Assembly: GCA_036877525.1 (NCBI GenBank)
Contig: JAZGTH010000062.1
Coordinates: forward strand, 5,884,501 to 5,948,500
Source: Chromobotia macracanthus
Taxonomy: Eukaryota; Chordata; Actinopteri; Cypriniformes; Botiidae
DNA: 64,000 nucleotides
Reading direction: 5' to 3'
The translations under genes and the position numbers were made by a program. Each line of letters opens with the position of its first letter. Positions within the stretch are counted from its first letter, which is position 1. The notes beneath the pieces are model-generated. The model saw only the letters and a list, made by a program, of their open reading frames with translations, searched no databases and had not been told where the DNA came from. Of the stretch, positions 1-12,900 are shown piece by piece.

Positions 1-429
1 TTACATTGTACTAAACAGAATAGTCAATTCTGTCGCAAAGTTGTGATTTGATTTTATATAAATATAAACATAATTGCTTAAAGATTACACCTTGACGGAA
101 GCGGAAAGGGATGCAATTCACACTTGTGGTTACATGGATAGTTTCCTGTAAAAAGATCGCTCTATTGTGCACACAGGATATGATTCGTGTTGGGAATCAT
201 ATCCAATCCACGATCCCAACTCCAGGCGACTGTAATGCACCGCCTGCATTCCCATAAAAACATGCTTTAAGAAACCACAAAAGATGCAACCACAAATGAT
301 ATGCATATTTTACATGCATTATATAAAATAATTAAACCATCTCATCTTTCCATGGTTTTAACGATAATTATTGTGCATTGTGAACGAATGACACTGAAGG
401 TGTAAAAGATAATGTGCGTTTATTTCTCC
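1..429. other. Upstream flank, no gene seen
   Basis: AT-rich sequence upstream of the dock7 promoter. I found no exon, RNA gene or clear repeat here. Confidence 0.5.
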
Positions 430-669
430 AGTTTTACGGTACGTTCTTCTCTCTCGTGCGGCTGGAGCGCGTTGTTCGCCCCGCCCACATTCCGACAAGT
501 CCCACCCCCGTCCTACTAACTATTTGTTATGATTACGGCGACTTTGTGAATGACGTCTAAACTGTCCAATCACTGGCTACTCCTGGCGCAGGAGGCGGGA
601 CTTGTCTGTCAAGCGGGTGGGAGAGGAATACCGCGGCTGGAGTTGCTCGAGCGCTCAGCGGCGGCAGTC
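430..669 (+). promoter_or_regulatory. dock7: dock7 promoter and 5' UTR region
   Basis: A GC- and CpG-rich stretch ends directly at the dock7 start codon, and the CpG richness continues into intron 1. It holds a CRE-like TGACGTCT at 551-558 and a CCAAT box at 566-570, and I see no TATA box. This is the usual form of a broadly expressed CpG-island promoter. The transcription start cannot be fixed from sequence; the G+C-rich purine stretch at 615-669 is probably 5' UTR. Confidence 0.6.
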
Positions 670-3600
670 ATGGCTGAACGCCGCGCCTTCGCCCAGAAAA
701 TCAGCAGGTAAGGAGCGCCAAAGCATCTGAAAACCAGAAGCTCACTGCGGCTTTGAGCGTTTTTTCAGTCGGAGCCGTTTGATCCCGCTGCTGCCCGATG
801 CAGCTGGAGATCATGCCAAGCTTTGCAAAAAAGGCCTGGACGTTGAGTTAGCTGGAGCGGGCGCTGTTAAATAGGTTGTCTTTAAAACCTAGTGAGCTGC
901 CTATATAGATGACATGCTGGACGTTTTCGAAATGCTGTTTAGATAGGCGGCTCGCTTGATTTTGAGGCGCATCCATAAAGATGCCCGAGTGACCCACCCT
1001 AAACTGAGAGACAGCGGGATGATGCCTTTGTGCCTCTGTGCATTCAGATCGGTCTTTATCGATGGCTTTATGCTGCAGAAATGCATTATTTATCAATGCA
1101 ACGCTAAGGATGCAGGGGGGTGAATTTAGGGAGTCGATGAAATGAAGGGTTTGGGGTTTGCTAGACGATGGCTTGACATACTGACACATCAGGTGATAAT
1201 GAGATGTTATGCTGTCAGTTCACGCACATCGTACACGCATGTCCTCATGTATGTAATCCCATAGTTCAGCCTTGTGCCTGTGGGTTTTGAATGAAAGAAT
1301 TGTGATTGATAAAATGTGTTTGCAATAAAAAAATAAATGACTTCACATTTACAAGGCTTGCATCTGCATGCCTTGTGTTGATGTAAACAATGACTTTAGA
1401 CAAGGAATTAAGAGATCTCACGATTTAAATGATGAATTTTAATTGTGGTATAATATAATTTTGATGTGCATCATGAGACCAGAATTACCTGAAATAAAAT
1501 GCATGGTTAGATCTCAGGCAAATTTCCTGTGATGACAGCCTGCCATGATCTTCTGTGATGGATAAATAGTTATTTAATTGGCTCTGGTTTTGGCTAATGG
1601 CTCAGGCTATGGGGAATAGTGTTATCGCAATGGACTATATAATTAAGTCTCATCATTGGATCATTCTCAATAGCATCTCATTTGAACCAAGATGTCCTTT
1701 AGCATGTTAAATCGCAAGATTAGACCTCATATGTATCTAATATCTCTTATGTATCTAATATCTCGTATGTATCTGTGGTTTTCACGCTGTTGGCAGATGT
1801 TACAGGGATGCTTTTGCCTTGGTGTTTTGTCAGTGATGTGCAATAGGATGATTAGATCAAGATATATATTGAGATATATATGACAGCGAAACAGCTACTT
1901 TGTCTTGTAAAGGAATAACACAGATGAACTACTGAGCTTTCAAAACTGAAAGCTCTACTGCGTGTTTATTTGAAATGATTTCCCCCATCTTTTTCACCTT
2001 TCACATTTAATGCCACTTTAATTGGATATCTATATGATATTTGAGCTCTTTCTGTAACTCTAAAAGACGTTTTCAGAGAAGGTGTAAAATATGCACTAAA
2101 ACTCATTGTGCCTTTGTAAACAGCACATCCGTGGGCTAATCATCTGCTCTCCCTTCAGGAATGTCTTCCTTGGGTTGTCTTCCAACAACGGGTTGTTGTT
2201 TGCGTTTTACATTTATGTATTTGTCAGCTTTACAGTGCATTTAAGGTATGCATTTAATCATTTTGTATGTTCCCAGGGGATCGAACCCATAACCCATTAC
2301 CCATTTCCCACCCAATGAGTCCCTGAAAGTTTTGTATATTGGATTTTAAATGAAGACCAAAGAAAGTGCTTAAAATTGTCAAAGCTTTAACATTTTTTTT
2401 GTATTATACCTTATTGAGCTGCGCATTGATATCTGAAATGATTGAATACCGTTGCTTACCTTAAAGAAAAAAGTTACAATGTTATGGGTTTTTTTTTGAC
2501 CCTTTGCCATTAATCTATTAGAAGTCACAAGCAGCAGGTATGGGTTGTGTTTTGGTGTGAACATGCCCAGCCCATCTTAGGTTCTGTAATGTGTTGTTTT
2601 TATGTTGATTTATGTAACTTATAAATAAAACTATGCAGCTTTATTTCTAATTTTGTTGTAGTCTACACTGACATAAAATATACAAATGCCTGGTGCAAAA
2701 ACATAAATCATAATATGTTCGTCATGTTCAGAATATAGTATGCGTCGTTCTTGTACTTTTTTTGGCAGTGTACAGGATACAAAATTTGCTGTATGCATGA
2801 AACACCGGGATGACCTAATACATGTGCTAAAATTTGCAGTTTGCAGCATAGCACACTGCGTGGGATACTGTATCCCATAATGCAAAGCACTTAACTTCTA
2901 TTATTTTCAATGAAAAGAATCCAACAAAGTTAAAATCACAGCTGATGTTGCATCAGGAGTTAAAAAATTGCAAATACGGTCTAAACTTTTTTATGTCTAA
3001 TATGCCTACCGCATATTTCTTTAATTGGCACACACCCAACTTCTGCCTTCCAGATCCAGGCATTCGCACTGGAAATTATGACTGTGATAAAAGTGTTCTT
3101 GTTTGCCCATCTTGCAAATACGATGATTGTGGCTTGACTTGAAGGCAGCATTAGTTCTGTATTTTTCTTAATGTGAGATGATGACTCGGGTCATGGGATC
3201 CTTATCTGACCCGTCAGCCTTATTACACTCTTCATGCTCTGAGGCACATAAAAATATACACACACATCCTCCTTACCCTCAGACTTTATTTTCTGTCTGT
3301 TCTCCAGGACTGTAGCAGCTGAGGTCAGGAAGCAGATTGCTGGTCAGTATGGAGGTTCCCCTCAGCTTCTCAAAAACCTCAGTGTAGGTGGCAATGCTGC
3401 AAGTAATGCTGTAAGTACCACATTTCAAAGTAATATACCCTATTTGTCCATATTATTGCTGAGTGACTATTTAAAGATACAAAAAATAAGCAATAAGATC
3501 ACTACATGCACACATGCACTATCCATTTATGTGCTGATTTTTAAAAGAGAACTATATTTGGTTAGTGAGAGCAATGACTCTCACATTCTCTGTTCTTCTT

Positions 3601-6600
3601 TGGATTTCTCCACGCAGATTCCTCTGACAGAAGCAGTAGAGCCGGTGGATTTTGAGGAGTATTTGATCACACACCCACCCCTTATAGAGTCAGGACCTCT
3701 GCGAGATCTCATTGAGTTTCCTCCAGATGACATTGAGGTGCTGTACACTCCAAGGGAATGTCGAACCCTTGGCCAAGCTGTGCCAGAGGAGGGGTGAGTG
3801 TGTGTTGACATTTGACATTTATGCATTTTTCTGATGCTTTTGTCTAAATAGTGCACTGTTGGTGTATTAAACTCTCAAATTCTCTTGAATAATTTTACAG
3901 TGACAGTGATGTCCACGTCAGAGACTGTGTCCGCTCTTATACCGAAGACTGGGCCATTGTTAACCGCAAGTATGATGTTCAGAGAGTACCAAGTTTAATA
4001 CATATCTTCCCGTCTGTTTCCTCTTTAAAATCAATGCAACCTATGCAAAACTAGCACCCCTGTTGCTTTTAACCTCACTCAGTAGGCAAATTCATTCATT
4101 TACCTTTATTCATTTGGCAGATGCTTTTATCCAGTGTGACTTACATTGCTTTCAAAGGTATATATTTCATGTGTATGTGTGTTCCCTGGGAATCAAACCA
4201 ATTACTTTGCCCATCATATGAACCACAAGAACTTAAATTCAGGCAATTGTATTAATGAATAAACATAAGGATTATTTTATTGTCTTGAATTATTCTTGTC
4301 CTGTTCAGTTTAAGTTGTTCAGTCAATGTCATCTCATTGTATCTTATATTGTATCTTCATACATGATATGATTAACCTCTTGATTAGCAACAAATGTTTG
4401 TGCTACAAAACTGCTTATGTTATCATGTGCATTTGAAATATGTAAGTATTTTGCATACTAAATGTATGTATACTCTGTACTACAAATGAATACCAAGTCT
4501 GCATACTAAACTGGTGTTCTTTGGTTGCACAGATACCACAAGCTGGGCACAGCGTTTAACCCCAATACTTTGGACAAGCAGAAGGAGAGGCAGAGAGGAT
4601 TACCAAAGCAAGTTTTTGAGTCTGATGAGCTGCCAGATCACAGCAGCTATCAGGATGATCAGGTAAACCCGTGATTCTGCATTATGTAATGATTACTGCA
4701 GTACTTCTCTTTGCCTCTGTCGAGAGTTTCTCTCTGAATGTAACCAAGGCTTGTATGGCGTCTCACAGGATGATCTGAAGCGGAGGTCAATGTCAATAGA
4801 TGACACTCCACGGGGCAGCTGGGCCTGCAGTATATTTGACCTGAAGAACTCTCAGCCCGATGTCCTGCTGCCTCACCTTCTGGATCGAGTACCTAATGAG
4901 GAGATCGACCGGCACAATGAGGACCAGCGCAAGTCAAACCGCCATCGAGAGCTCTTTGCCCTGCACCCTGCTCTGGATGAGGTGAAGTACCCCACTTCTT
5001 TATAGTAGTTCCTCATGGTGGGTGTTAGGGCGGCAAAATGAATGTGTATTATAATTAGTGTTTACAATGTGTGTAAAGGGCCCCGATGACATATTTACAT
5101 TTTCATATATTCATTTGACAGACGCTTTTATCCAAAGTGTGTTCCCTAGGAATTGAACCCACAACCTTTGCACTGCTAACACAATTCTCTGACAGCTGAG
5201 CTAAAGAAAACACTAAAATGTGCGGCCAACTGTTTTGATTGCAGTTTCTCACAGATTTTTTTTTGCAGCATATCCTTAAATCTGTTCAGTTTTTACATTA
5301 ACAAACCCAGTCCAAACCTTACTGGAATGTGATTTGAAACCCAATTTTAATGACTGTTCTAATCTTGAACTTGTGAAACTGAGCTGTGTCGCTGCATATG
5401 TGCATATGATGTATTTAGAATTTGAATAACAGTTTGGTGATACTAGGAGCATTAATGTGAATTCAAAGTTTCCTGGAGCTTTATTGATGTATTAACAGCA
5501 ATAATGTAATTGTGGATACAGTTCTTTGCTTGTTTTGTATGTGATATTTCCATTACATGGAAAGGTATTTTAGTATAAACTGTATTTATTTAAATGTATA
5601 TATACAATAGTGGACATTATTGTTGTGGCTCCACCACCTTTCCACTGAAATTGCTTGAGGTTAACAACAACATTGTATTTTTCTTGATGTAGGAGGAGCC
5701 AATTGAGCGCCACTGTGTGCCTGATGTTCCAAAAGAGCATTTTGGTCAAAGACTTTTAGTCAAGTGCTTGTCACTAAAGTAAGTGTGCTGCAGTTTTCTG
5801 TGGTCTGAAGTGTGATTAATGGCTAAATAAAAGTAAAAGTAAAAGTTGTTTCTTTTCCGTTTTAAGGTTTGAAATAGAAATTGAGCCAATATTCGCAAGT
5901 TTAGCCTTATATGATGTCAAGGAAAAGAAAAAGGTGAGCTTTTATGATTGGTTTGTGGGGTTTTAAAGTTGTGTGGAAATTTAGCACAGCCCTGAAATTG
6001 ACCAAAGACAAATAATTATTAAAAAATAAAAGCATTTTTGATGTAGAAACATGTAATAAACCTGTAATAAATGCAAGTTTTGGATGTTTAAGGTTAACGT
6101 TTACCATTTCTAATTATATTATGTTTGGGCTTGTTGCCTGTGGATTTTGGTTGCACTTTATTTTATAGTATGTACACTTACAGTGTACTTAACCAGCAAT
6201 GTAGCCGGTAATACAAGGTAACTACATAGGCTAATTATGGGTTAGGCTTTAGGGCTGGTACCTAATTATTACTCAGTTATTGTAATTACCATTGTAAGTA
6301 CACAGTATATACAGAACTGTTTAATAAACAGTCCTTTAATAAACCTGGTTTAAAAAAAATAAAATAGGTCTTAGCACTGTCACTGTGACTGTTACTAGAA
6401 TGAAAACAGCAAATCAGGTTGGTTTGAGTATTTTGAGTACATTATAAAATTGCTTAGATTATTGTAGTTTCATTTTACATTCATAAAGCCAGATTTTAAT
6501 AAATGCATTTACACATTTCACATATGGAAAAAATGTTTGTGCTCTTTTAAATAATTACGACTGATTTCAACACTAGAGGGTAGTAGTCACTTTTTAGAGG

Positions 6601-8328
6601 TTTAGAGTTGTTCTGTATTCACAAGGACATTTGTCTGTTCTTTCTATTGTCATCTTAATCCTCAGATATCAGAGAACTTTTACTTTGACTTGAACTCCGA
6701 GCAGACAAAGGCCATGCTCCGGCCACACATCCCATCTGCTGCTATCTCCACCCTGGCCCGCTCTGCTGTCTTCTCCATCACCTGCCCCTCACAAGATGTC
6801 TTTCTTGTCATTAAGGTTATCAAGCTATAGATTTTTATCAGTACATTTATATGGGTTCCCTGCGAATCAAACCCACAACCTTTGTGCTGGTAAGGAAATG
6901 CTCTGCCATTTGAGATTAAACAAATTAAACATGCTGTCACTTTGACTACCAAGGTCTGCTACACGGTTTTAGTTCCTGCCTGTAATTATGTCTGTAAAAA
7001 ATGTAATTTGTATACTTTTAGGTTTTGCATGTTTGGTAATTGCTGTTGTTTTTGTGTTGTTTATTGCCAGCTAATTAAAGCTGGTTTTTATATAATGTTG
7101 AGTAGCTGAAAGCATGTACTTCACAAATCAATACTCTTCTTTGTGTTTGCTTGCAGCTTGAGAAGGTCCTACAGCAGGGAGATATTGGAGAATGTGCAGA
7201 ACCTTATATGGTCTTCAAAGAATCTGATGCAGCCAAAGTGAGACCTTCCATCAACAGTCCATTCAGATTCATAATATCTTATGCATTTTTTACACACTGA
7301 TTTCTGGTTCAGTCCAATATGATGACTGCTATTTGTTAATGGGCTCCATAGAATAAGGAAAAGCTTGAGAAGTTGCGCAGTCAGGCAGAACAGTTCTGCC
7401 AGCGACTGGGGCGCTACCGCATGCCCTTTGCCTGGACGGCCATACACCTCATGAATATTGTGAACAGTGCAGGCAGTCTGGAGAGAGACACAGAGCTGGA
7501 GATGGGGCTGTCGGGTGCGTCTACAAATCATTTAGGCTGATCTTTCTAATATTTTTAAATCTTATTACACTAGCAGGAGTGCTGTTGTAATTAATATTAG
7601 CATTTCTGTGATTATCTTAAAGTCGTGCTCATATTAATTGATTCTGCTTGTGTGTTAAAATGAAATTGCTTTTATGCAGCAGTTGTATAAACCATGTGAA
7701 TACAGAATAATTTAGACATAATTTGAACCGTTAAAGAATAATTAACCCTATAATAAAAGTTGTGTCATCTTTGCCATAGCACAACATTTGATCTGATCTC
7801 ATATTTCTGAAATGTGTATCTTGATGGTGTACCCTCAGAGCGAAAAGGCTCATGGTCAGAACGGAGGAACTCAAGTATCGTGGGGCGTCGCTCTCTGGAG
7901 AGAACCACCAGTGGAGATGAGTCCTGCAGTCTGACCAGCTTTAGGCCCGCCACCCTGACAGTCACCAACTTCTTCAAACAGGTCACACTTGTTATTCTGG
8001 AAAAGCTGCCCAATATTGATTCAAACATTGATCTCATAGTTCACTGTCCTCTAGTTACTGGTCATTGCATAGTTCAGACCTCAAATGCTAATTTATTCAT
8101 CTGTTTTTAATAAATAATAATTCTGTTATATTATATTGCATCGTGTTGTATTACAATTAAACTGTTTGTATTACTATTATGTTACATGTTATGTTACATA
8201 TAATTATTTGTAGTAATTATTTATAATTGTTTAGGAAGGAGATCGGCTAAGTGATGAAGACCTCTACAAGTTCTTAGCTGACATGAGGCGTCCCTCCTCT
8301 GTGCTGCGGAGGCTGAGGCCCATCACAG
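670..8328 (+). CDS. dock7: dock7 exons 1-13, N-terminal region
   Basis: Exons: 670-707, 3308-3410, 3618-3793, 3901-3969, 4533-4662, 4769-4981, 5693-5778, 5867-5933, 6666-6815, 7157-7237, 7352-7514, 7839-7981, 8235-8328. The ATG at 670 is chosen because the first 13 residues equal the human start. The part includes the conserved segments GPLRDLIEFPPDDIEV, RRSMSIDDTPRGSWACSIF (a phosphorylatable serine patch) and RRNSSIVGRRSLERTTSG. The donor after exon 9 is a weaker GTTATC, and the frame confirms it. Introns here carry several SINE copies, all antisense to the gene. Confidence 0.94.
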
Positions 8329-9899
8329 GTAGAGCTGTCTTGGCATCTTTTGCGATAGATGTTGACAAGCTTGATTGCCAAACTTGATTGCAAAATGGAT
8401 TGCTGTGGACTGTAGGCCAGTTATCATTTATATACAGTGATTTCTTAGCAAATATCGATATATGAATTTATCATTCATAAGTTCGTAAGTTATCATAAGT
8501 TATTATTTATAAGTCGTAGTTTATTCAAGTTAAATTTGCAGTGAAAGGTAAGTGACAGTGATTTCTGAGAAATGCTGTTGATATTTGAAATCGACACCCA
8601 AACAAACACACCAGTTCCTTTATTGCTCCACTTTTAAAATAACAAACACACTATGCAACACAGGGAACAACTAATGGATACACCCCCTATGGCTGATTGG
8701 CTACAAGAGTGTTATGGTGTTGTGGGGATCGGTCTGATCCGCTTTTGGTTTTTTCCTGTTTACACAGTTAGGACTATATGCAAACACAATAATTATATTT
8801 GTTTGGGTGTTGGTTTCAATTATCAATTATCATGAGTTTCTCAGAAATCGTTTACTGCACATTTAGATCAGATTAGATTAAATTAACTGACAGTCATAGT
8901 AATAGCTCCTTTGCTTTATGTCTTCAGCTCAGTTGAAGATCGACATTTCTCCAGCCCCTGACAACCCTCACTATTGCTTGACCCCTGATCTGCTCCAAGT
9001 TAAGCCTTATCCAGACAGTCGAGTACGGCCAACGAAAGAGATCCTGGAGTTCCCTGCCAGGGACGTTTATGTGCCAAACACCACATATAGGTATCAAAAG
9101 TCATATAAAACACTAATCATGAACCTCACATGCAAACACGGGCCATGTTTCTTGTTTAGAACTGCTTTTTCTGACTTGGAAGTATTGCTAATTTAGCCAG
9201 ACAGTTCTCTGTGCGGACAGTTAGTCACACTGTATGGTTTAACCTCACCGTCTAAGGATAATATTTTAGTCAAGGTCGGCCAGATAACGGTGTTTATCTT
9301 CTGCATATATTGATATAACCTGTCATTCAAAGTTCACTCTAAGTCAGTGCCAACTTTATAATCTTTCTGTGCACAGACCCGTGCACAGACCCTCCACATA
9401 ATGGACGATTTTGACTTTCATATATTTTGACAGTTTACTGTGCAGCAGTGCTGCCCACTGCTCCTTGCATGTGTGTTCACTCCTCACCAGTGATGGGTTA
9501 AATGCAGAGGTCACATTTCGGGTATGGGCTACCATATGTGACAAATATGTCACTTTCACTGTCACTTTTTAATTAACTACTATATATTTATTATTTGTTA
9601 AACATTTATTTCTTATGAATTATGTTTTGCAGCTTCTGAAGCTGTTAAACTGGGAACAGCTTTACTTATATGAGCCCCCCAGTAAAATTGCTGTTATTTA
9701 TTTATGCTGACATAAATTGCTGGTTTTATTATACAGTGAATATTCATTATTGCCAGAATTGCTTACCAGTCCAGGTCTTGAAATTTAAATTACCCATTCA
9801 TTACACTCATGTGAGGCGTAAAGAAAGATTGCTTTTTATTTTTGTGTTTATGTCTGAATGTTTTGCTATAAATAAGAAGCTTATTACATTCTTTACACT

Positions 9900-9979
<80 letters not shown>

Positions 9980-12900
9980 CGGACATATGCAGTACAGCGG
10001 AGTATGCAGTAAGCTTAACCCGGAGTCAATATGACTCAGTAACAGAAAATAACTTGCAGAAGATCAAACTTTAGCCATGTAAACAGGTGACACTTTTTAC
10101 CAGCTTTCATAAATACCATTAATATCCGTAATGTTATATCTGTTTGAATATATATTTTTGCATATAGCAAATACATTTTTCATGTCCTCATATACAAACC
10201 CTTGTGTTGTTTCAAACCAGTATATTCATTTTTATGTTACAAATGGAGATATTTAGCAGAATCTTTCTTCTATACAGTGAAAGTAAAGGGGGCCATGGGT
10301 AGTTGAAGTCGCATTTAGTTTCAATGTATGAAAACCAGCAACTGAGACATTCTGCTAGATTGCACCATTTTGTGTTCCATGCAAGAAAACATGCCCTGCA
10401 GGTTTGGAATGACATGGTGGTGCATAAACACGTTTGTTTATGAAAGTTGTTGTAAAGTGTTACCCTTGCACATTTGTGAACCTTGCATATATACAATATT
10501 TAAGTTAAAATGCATTAAAAGTCAAACAAGACATTGAGACACTCTTGAGAAGCTGAATGCAATATAATTCTATAAAGGTATGCATACAGTCTACAAGCAT
10601 ATTGTGCAATCTAGTCCGTTCTTGGTAATAACATGCACCAGATTCCTAATTTAATTCCAGAAGTGTTATTTGAACCTTTTTTAACCAGCTTTTGTAAAAA
10701 ACATCATTTACCATAGTTGTAATCCAATGACCTATGAAGATTTAGAACTAACACAAAGTTTTCTGCCACTGTGACCTCTCTGATTGATCTTGAACTGCCC
10801 GGTGTTGGGGGCGGGGTCAGGGATTATTGAAACTAGATTGAAGGTCTGATGGTGATCTTTGTGGATTTAAGGGTAAAGGGGCTTCCTTTGGCTGGCACCC
10901 AGTAGATTCCTTTCCTGCGCTGGGGACGGGCCTTCGCACTCATCCAGGCATATCTCCCGTTTAAATTGGTGTCTCCACATGCATTAAACCACCAACCACC
11001 TAAAAATCAGCAAACATGTTATTATAGAAATACAGTAGGAAGCACTTTTCATAAATAAAATGGGGCCTGATCCTGGGGACGACCCTTGACGAATGCAGTC
11101 AACACAACAATATTTGGTAAAATAATGAGAAATTAAATATGTTAAAGATTTTTAACATTTTTCCCAGTATACTATAGAAAGGGTCCCAATGATGTTACCT
11201 GGGTGTCATGGTTTTGAGAAATATGCCTCTTAAGGTCTTGGGGCACAAATACGTGCCATAATCATAGAACGTGACAGAATCACTATGGTGAACATTGAGT
11301 GAATTACATTTAGTGACTTTTGGACTAAACTTGGGCACAGTTAAATTTGAATTTGACCATTTGGTACCTGTGTAGTTGCGAGCACAGTTGGATTCGGCGT
11401 GGTTATCGTTGTCTCTGTCCTTGGTTGAGAACTTCATGCCCGTGTGTTTGCTCATGGCATCAGGCAGATCTCCCGACAAAGGTACCAGGTGAAGGGTGTA
11501 ATCAGATGCAGGACCATCCAGGGTGAACATGTACTCTATGAATCGTTTTTCCTCTTTCCAGTCTTCAAGTTCAATGTGTAGAATGTATTGTCCTTGCTGA
11601 GCAATGGAATGGATCTTCTTCAAGCCAAGCCAGAACTCCTCTGTAAAACAGCAAAATATCATAAGTTTTATAAACCGTAAACATTCATTATATTCCCTTG
11701 CCGCATATATTTGGAGATACTGTGACAACATTCCAGTCTGACAATCATATTGAATCTGAGGCATTTGTTGCCTCAGGCAGTTACTTGTAAAGCAGTGAAA
11801 CTACACCTGCTGGCACTGGTTTAAAAGCACGGCATAGTTTGCATTTATGTCTCCAGCTACACATGCTACACAGCTATACTACAAAAGTACTTTCTAACCG
11901 CAGATATATGGTCTTCAATTGAAGTGAATGGAACCATTTGTTTAATTTTGAACCACTGTTAAAGATCTGTGTACAGACTACCGTCTTGTTAACCAAACTG
12001 ACTTGATGATACACAAAAGTGAAAACCTACTTTCCAGTTTGCCAAATCCATGTTTATATTTTTCCCAAGACTCATCGAAATTAACAGAGCCATCTTCCCT
12101 CCTCTGAATGACTGTAGCACCTCGATCTAAACAAATTCACAACAAAAGATTCCTATTAAACTATACAGGAGAATTGTATGTTCAGCTTGATTAGAATAGA
12201 ATAGCACTAGTCATATAGGATTAACTTACTTAAGAAAATAAACCTAATCAATGATTTGATGATGATAAAGAATGTGATTAAATGTACATTAACATTTATG
12301 CATTTAGCAGACCCTTTTATCCAAAGCAACTTAGAGTGCATTCAACTTATAAAGTTTATCTGTACATGTGTTCCCTGGGGATCGAACCCACAGCCTTTGC
12401 TAACACAATGCTTTACTAATTGTGTTATAGAAACGCATGTACAGATGTACATCATTAGTGTCCTACCAGAGCTCATCTCACAGTACACATTAAAGGCCTC
12501 AGATTGATTGGGTTTGATTGGATAAATTCCACTGTTCCTCTGGCCGCCTTTGAACACATCATTGCAATCCATTGGAAAGTCTGTAGAAAATGGACTGATT
12601 ATTTTGGAAGTGTTAAAGGACGAGTTTAATCACTGCTAATAGCTTACCTGCTAATCTTACCATTTGTGTGTATAGTTCCATTGGTGGAATTTATTGTCAA
12701 GTACCCAAAAGGGTCAGGTGATTCCATGCTTAAATCCAATGTTTTTTCAGCTGTATCTTGAAATGTGTCATAACTCAACTAAAATAAATAAAAAACGTTG
12801 TAATGATTTAACTGACAATGCATCCTTAATCAAACACTTCGGATGAAAGGAACATAAAGCGTTTTTAAGGGTTACCTTGTCCTCAAGACTCTTAATTTTC

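Noticed and set aside
9670..10074. 134-codon plus-strand open frame
   Set aside because: Mostly Thr-His from the CA repeat; no protein similarity.
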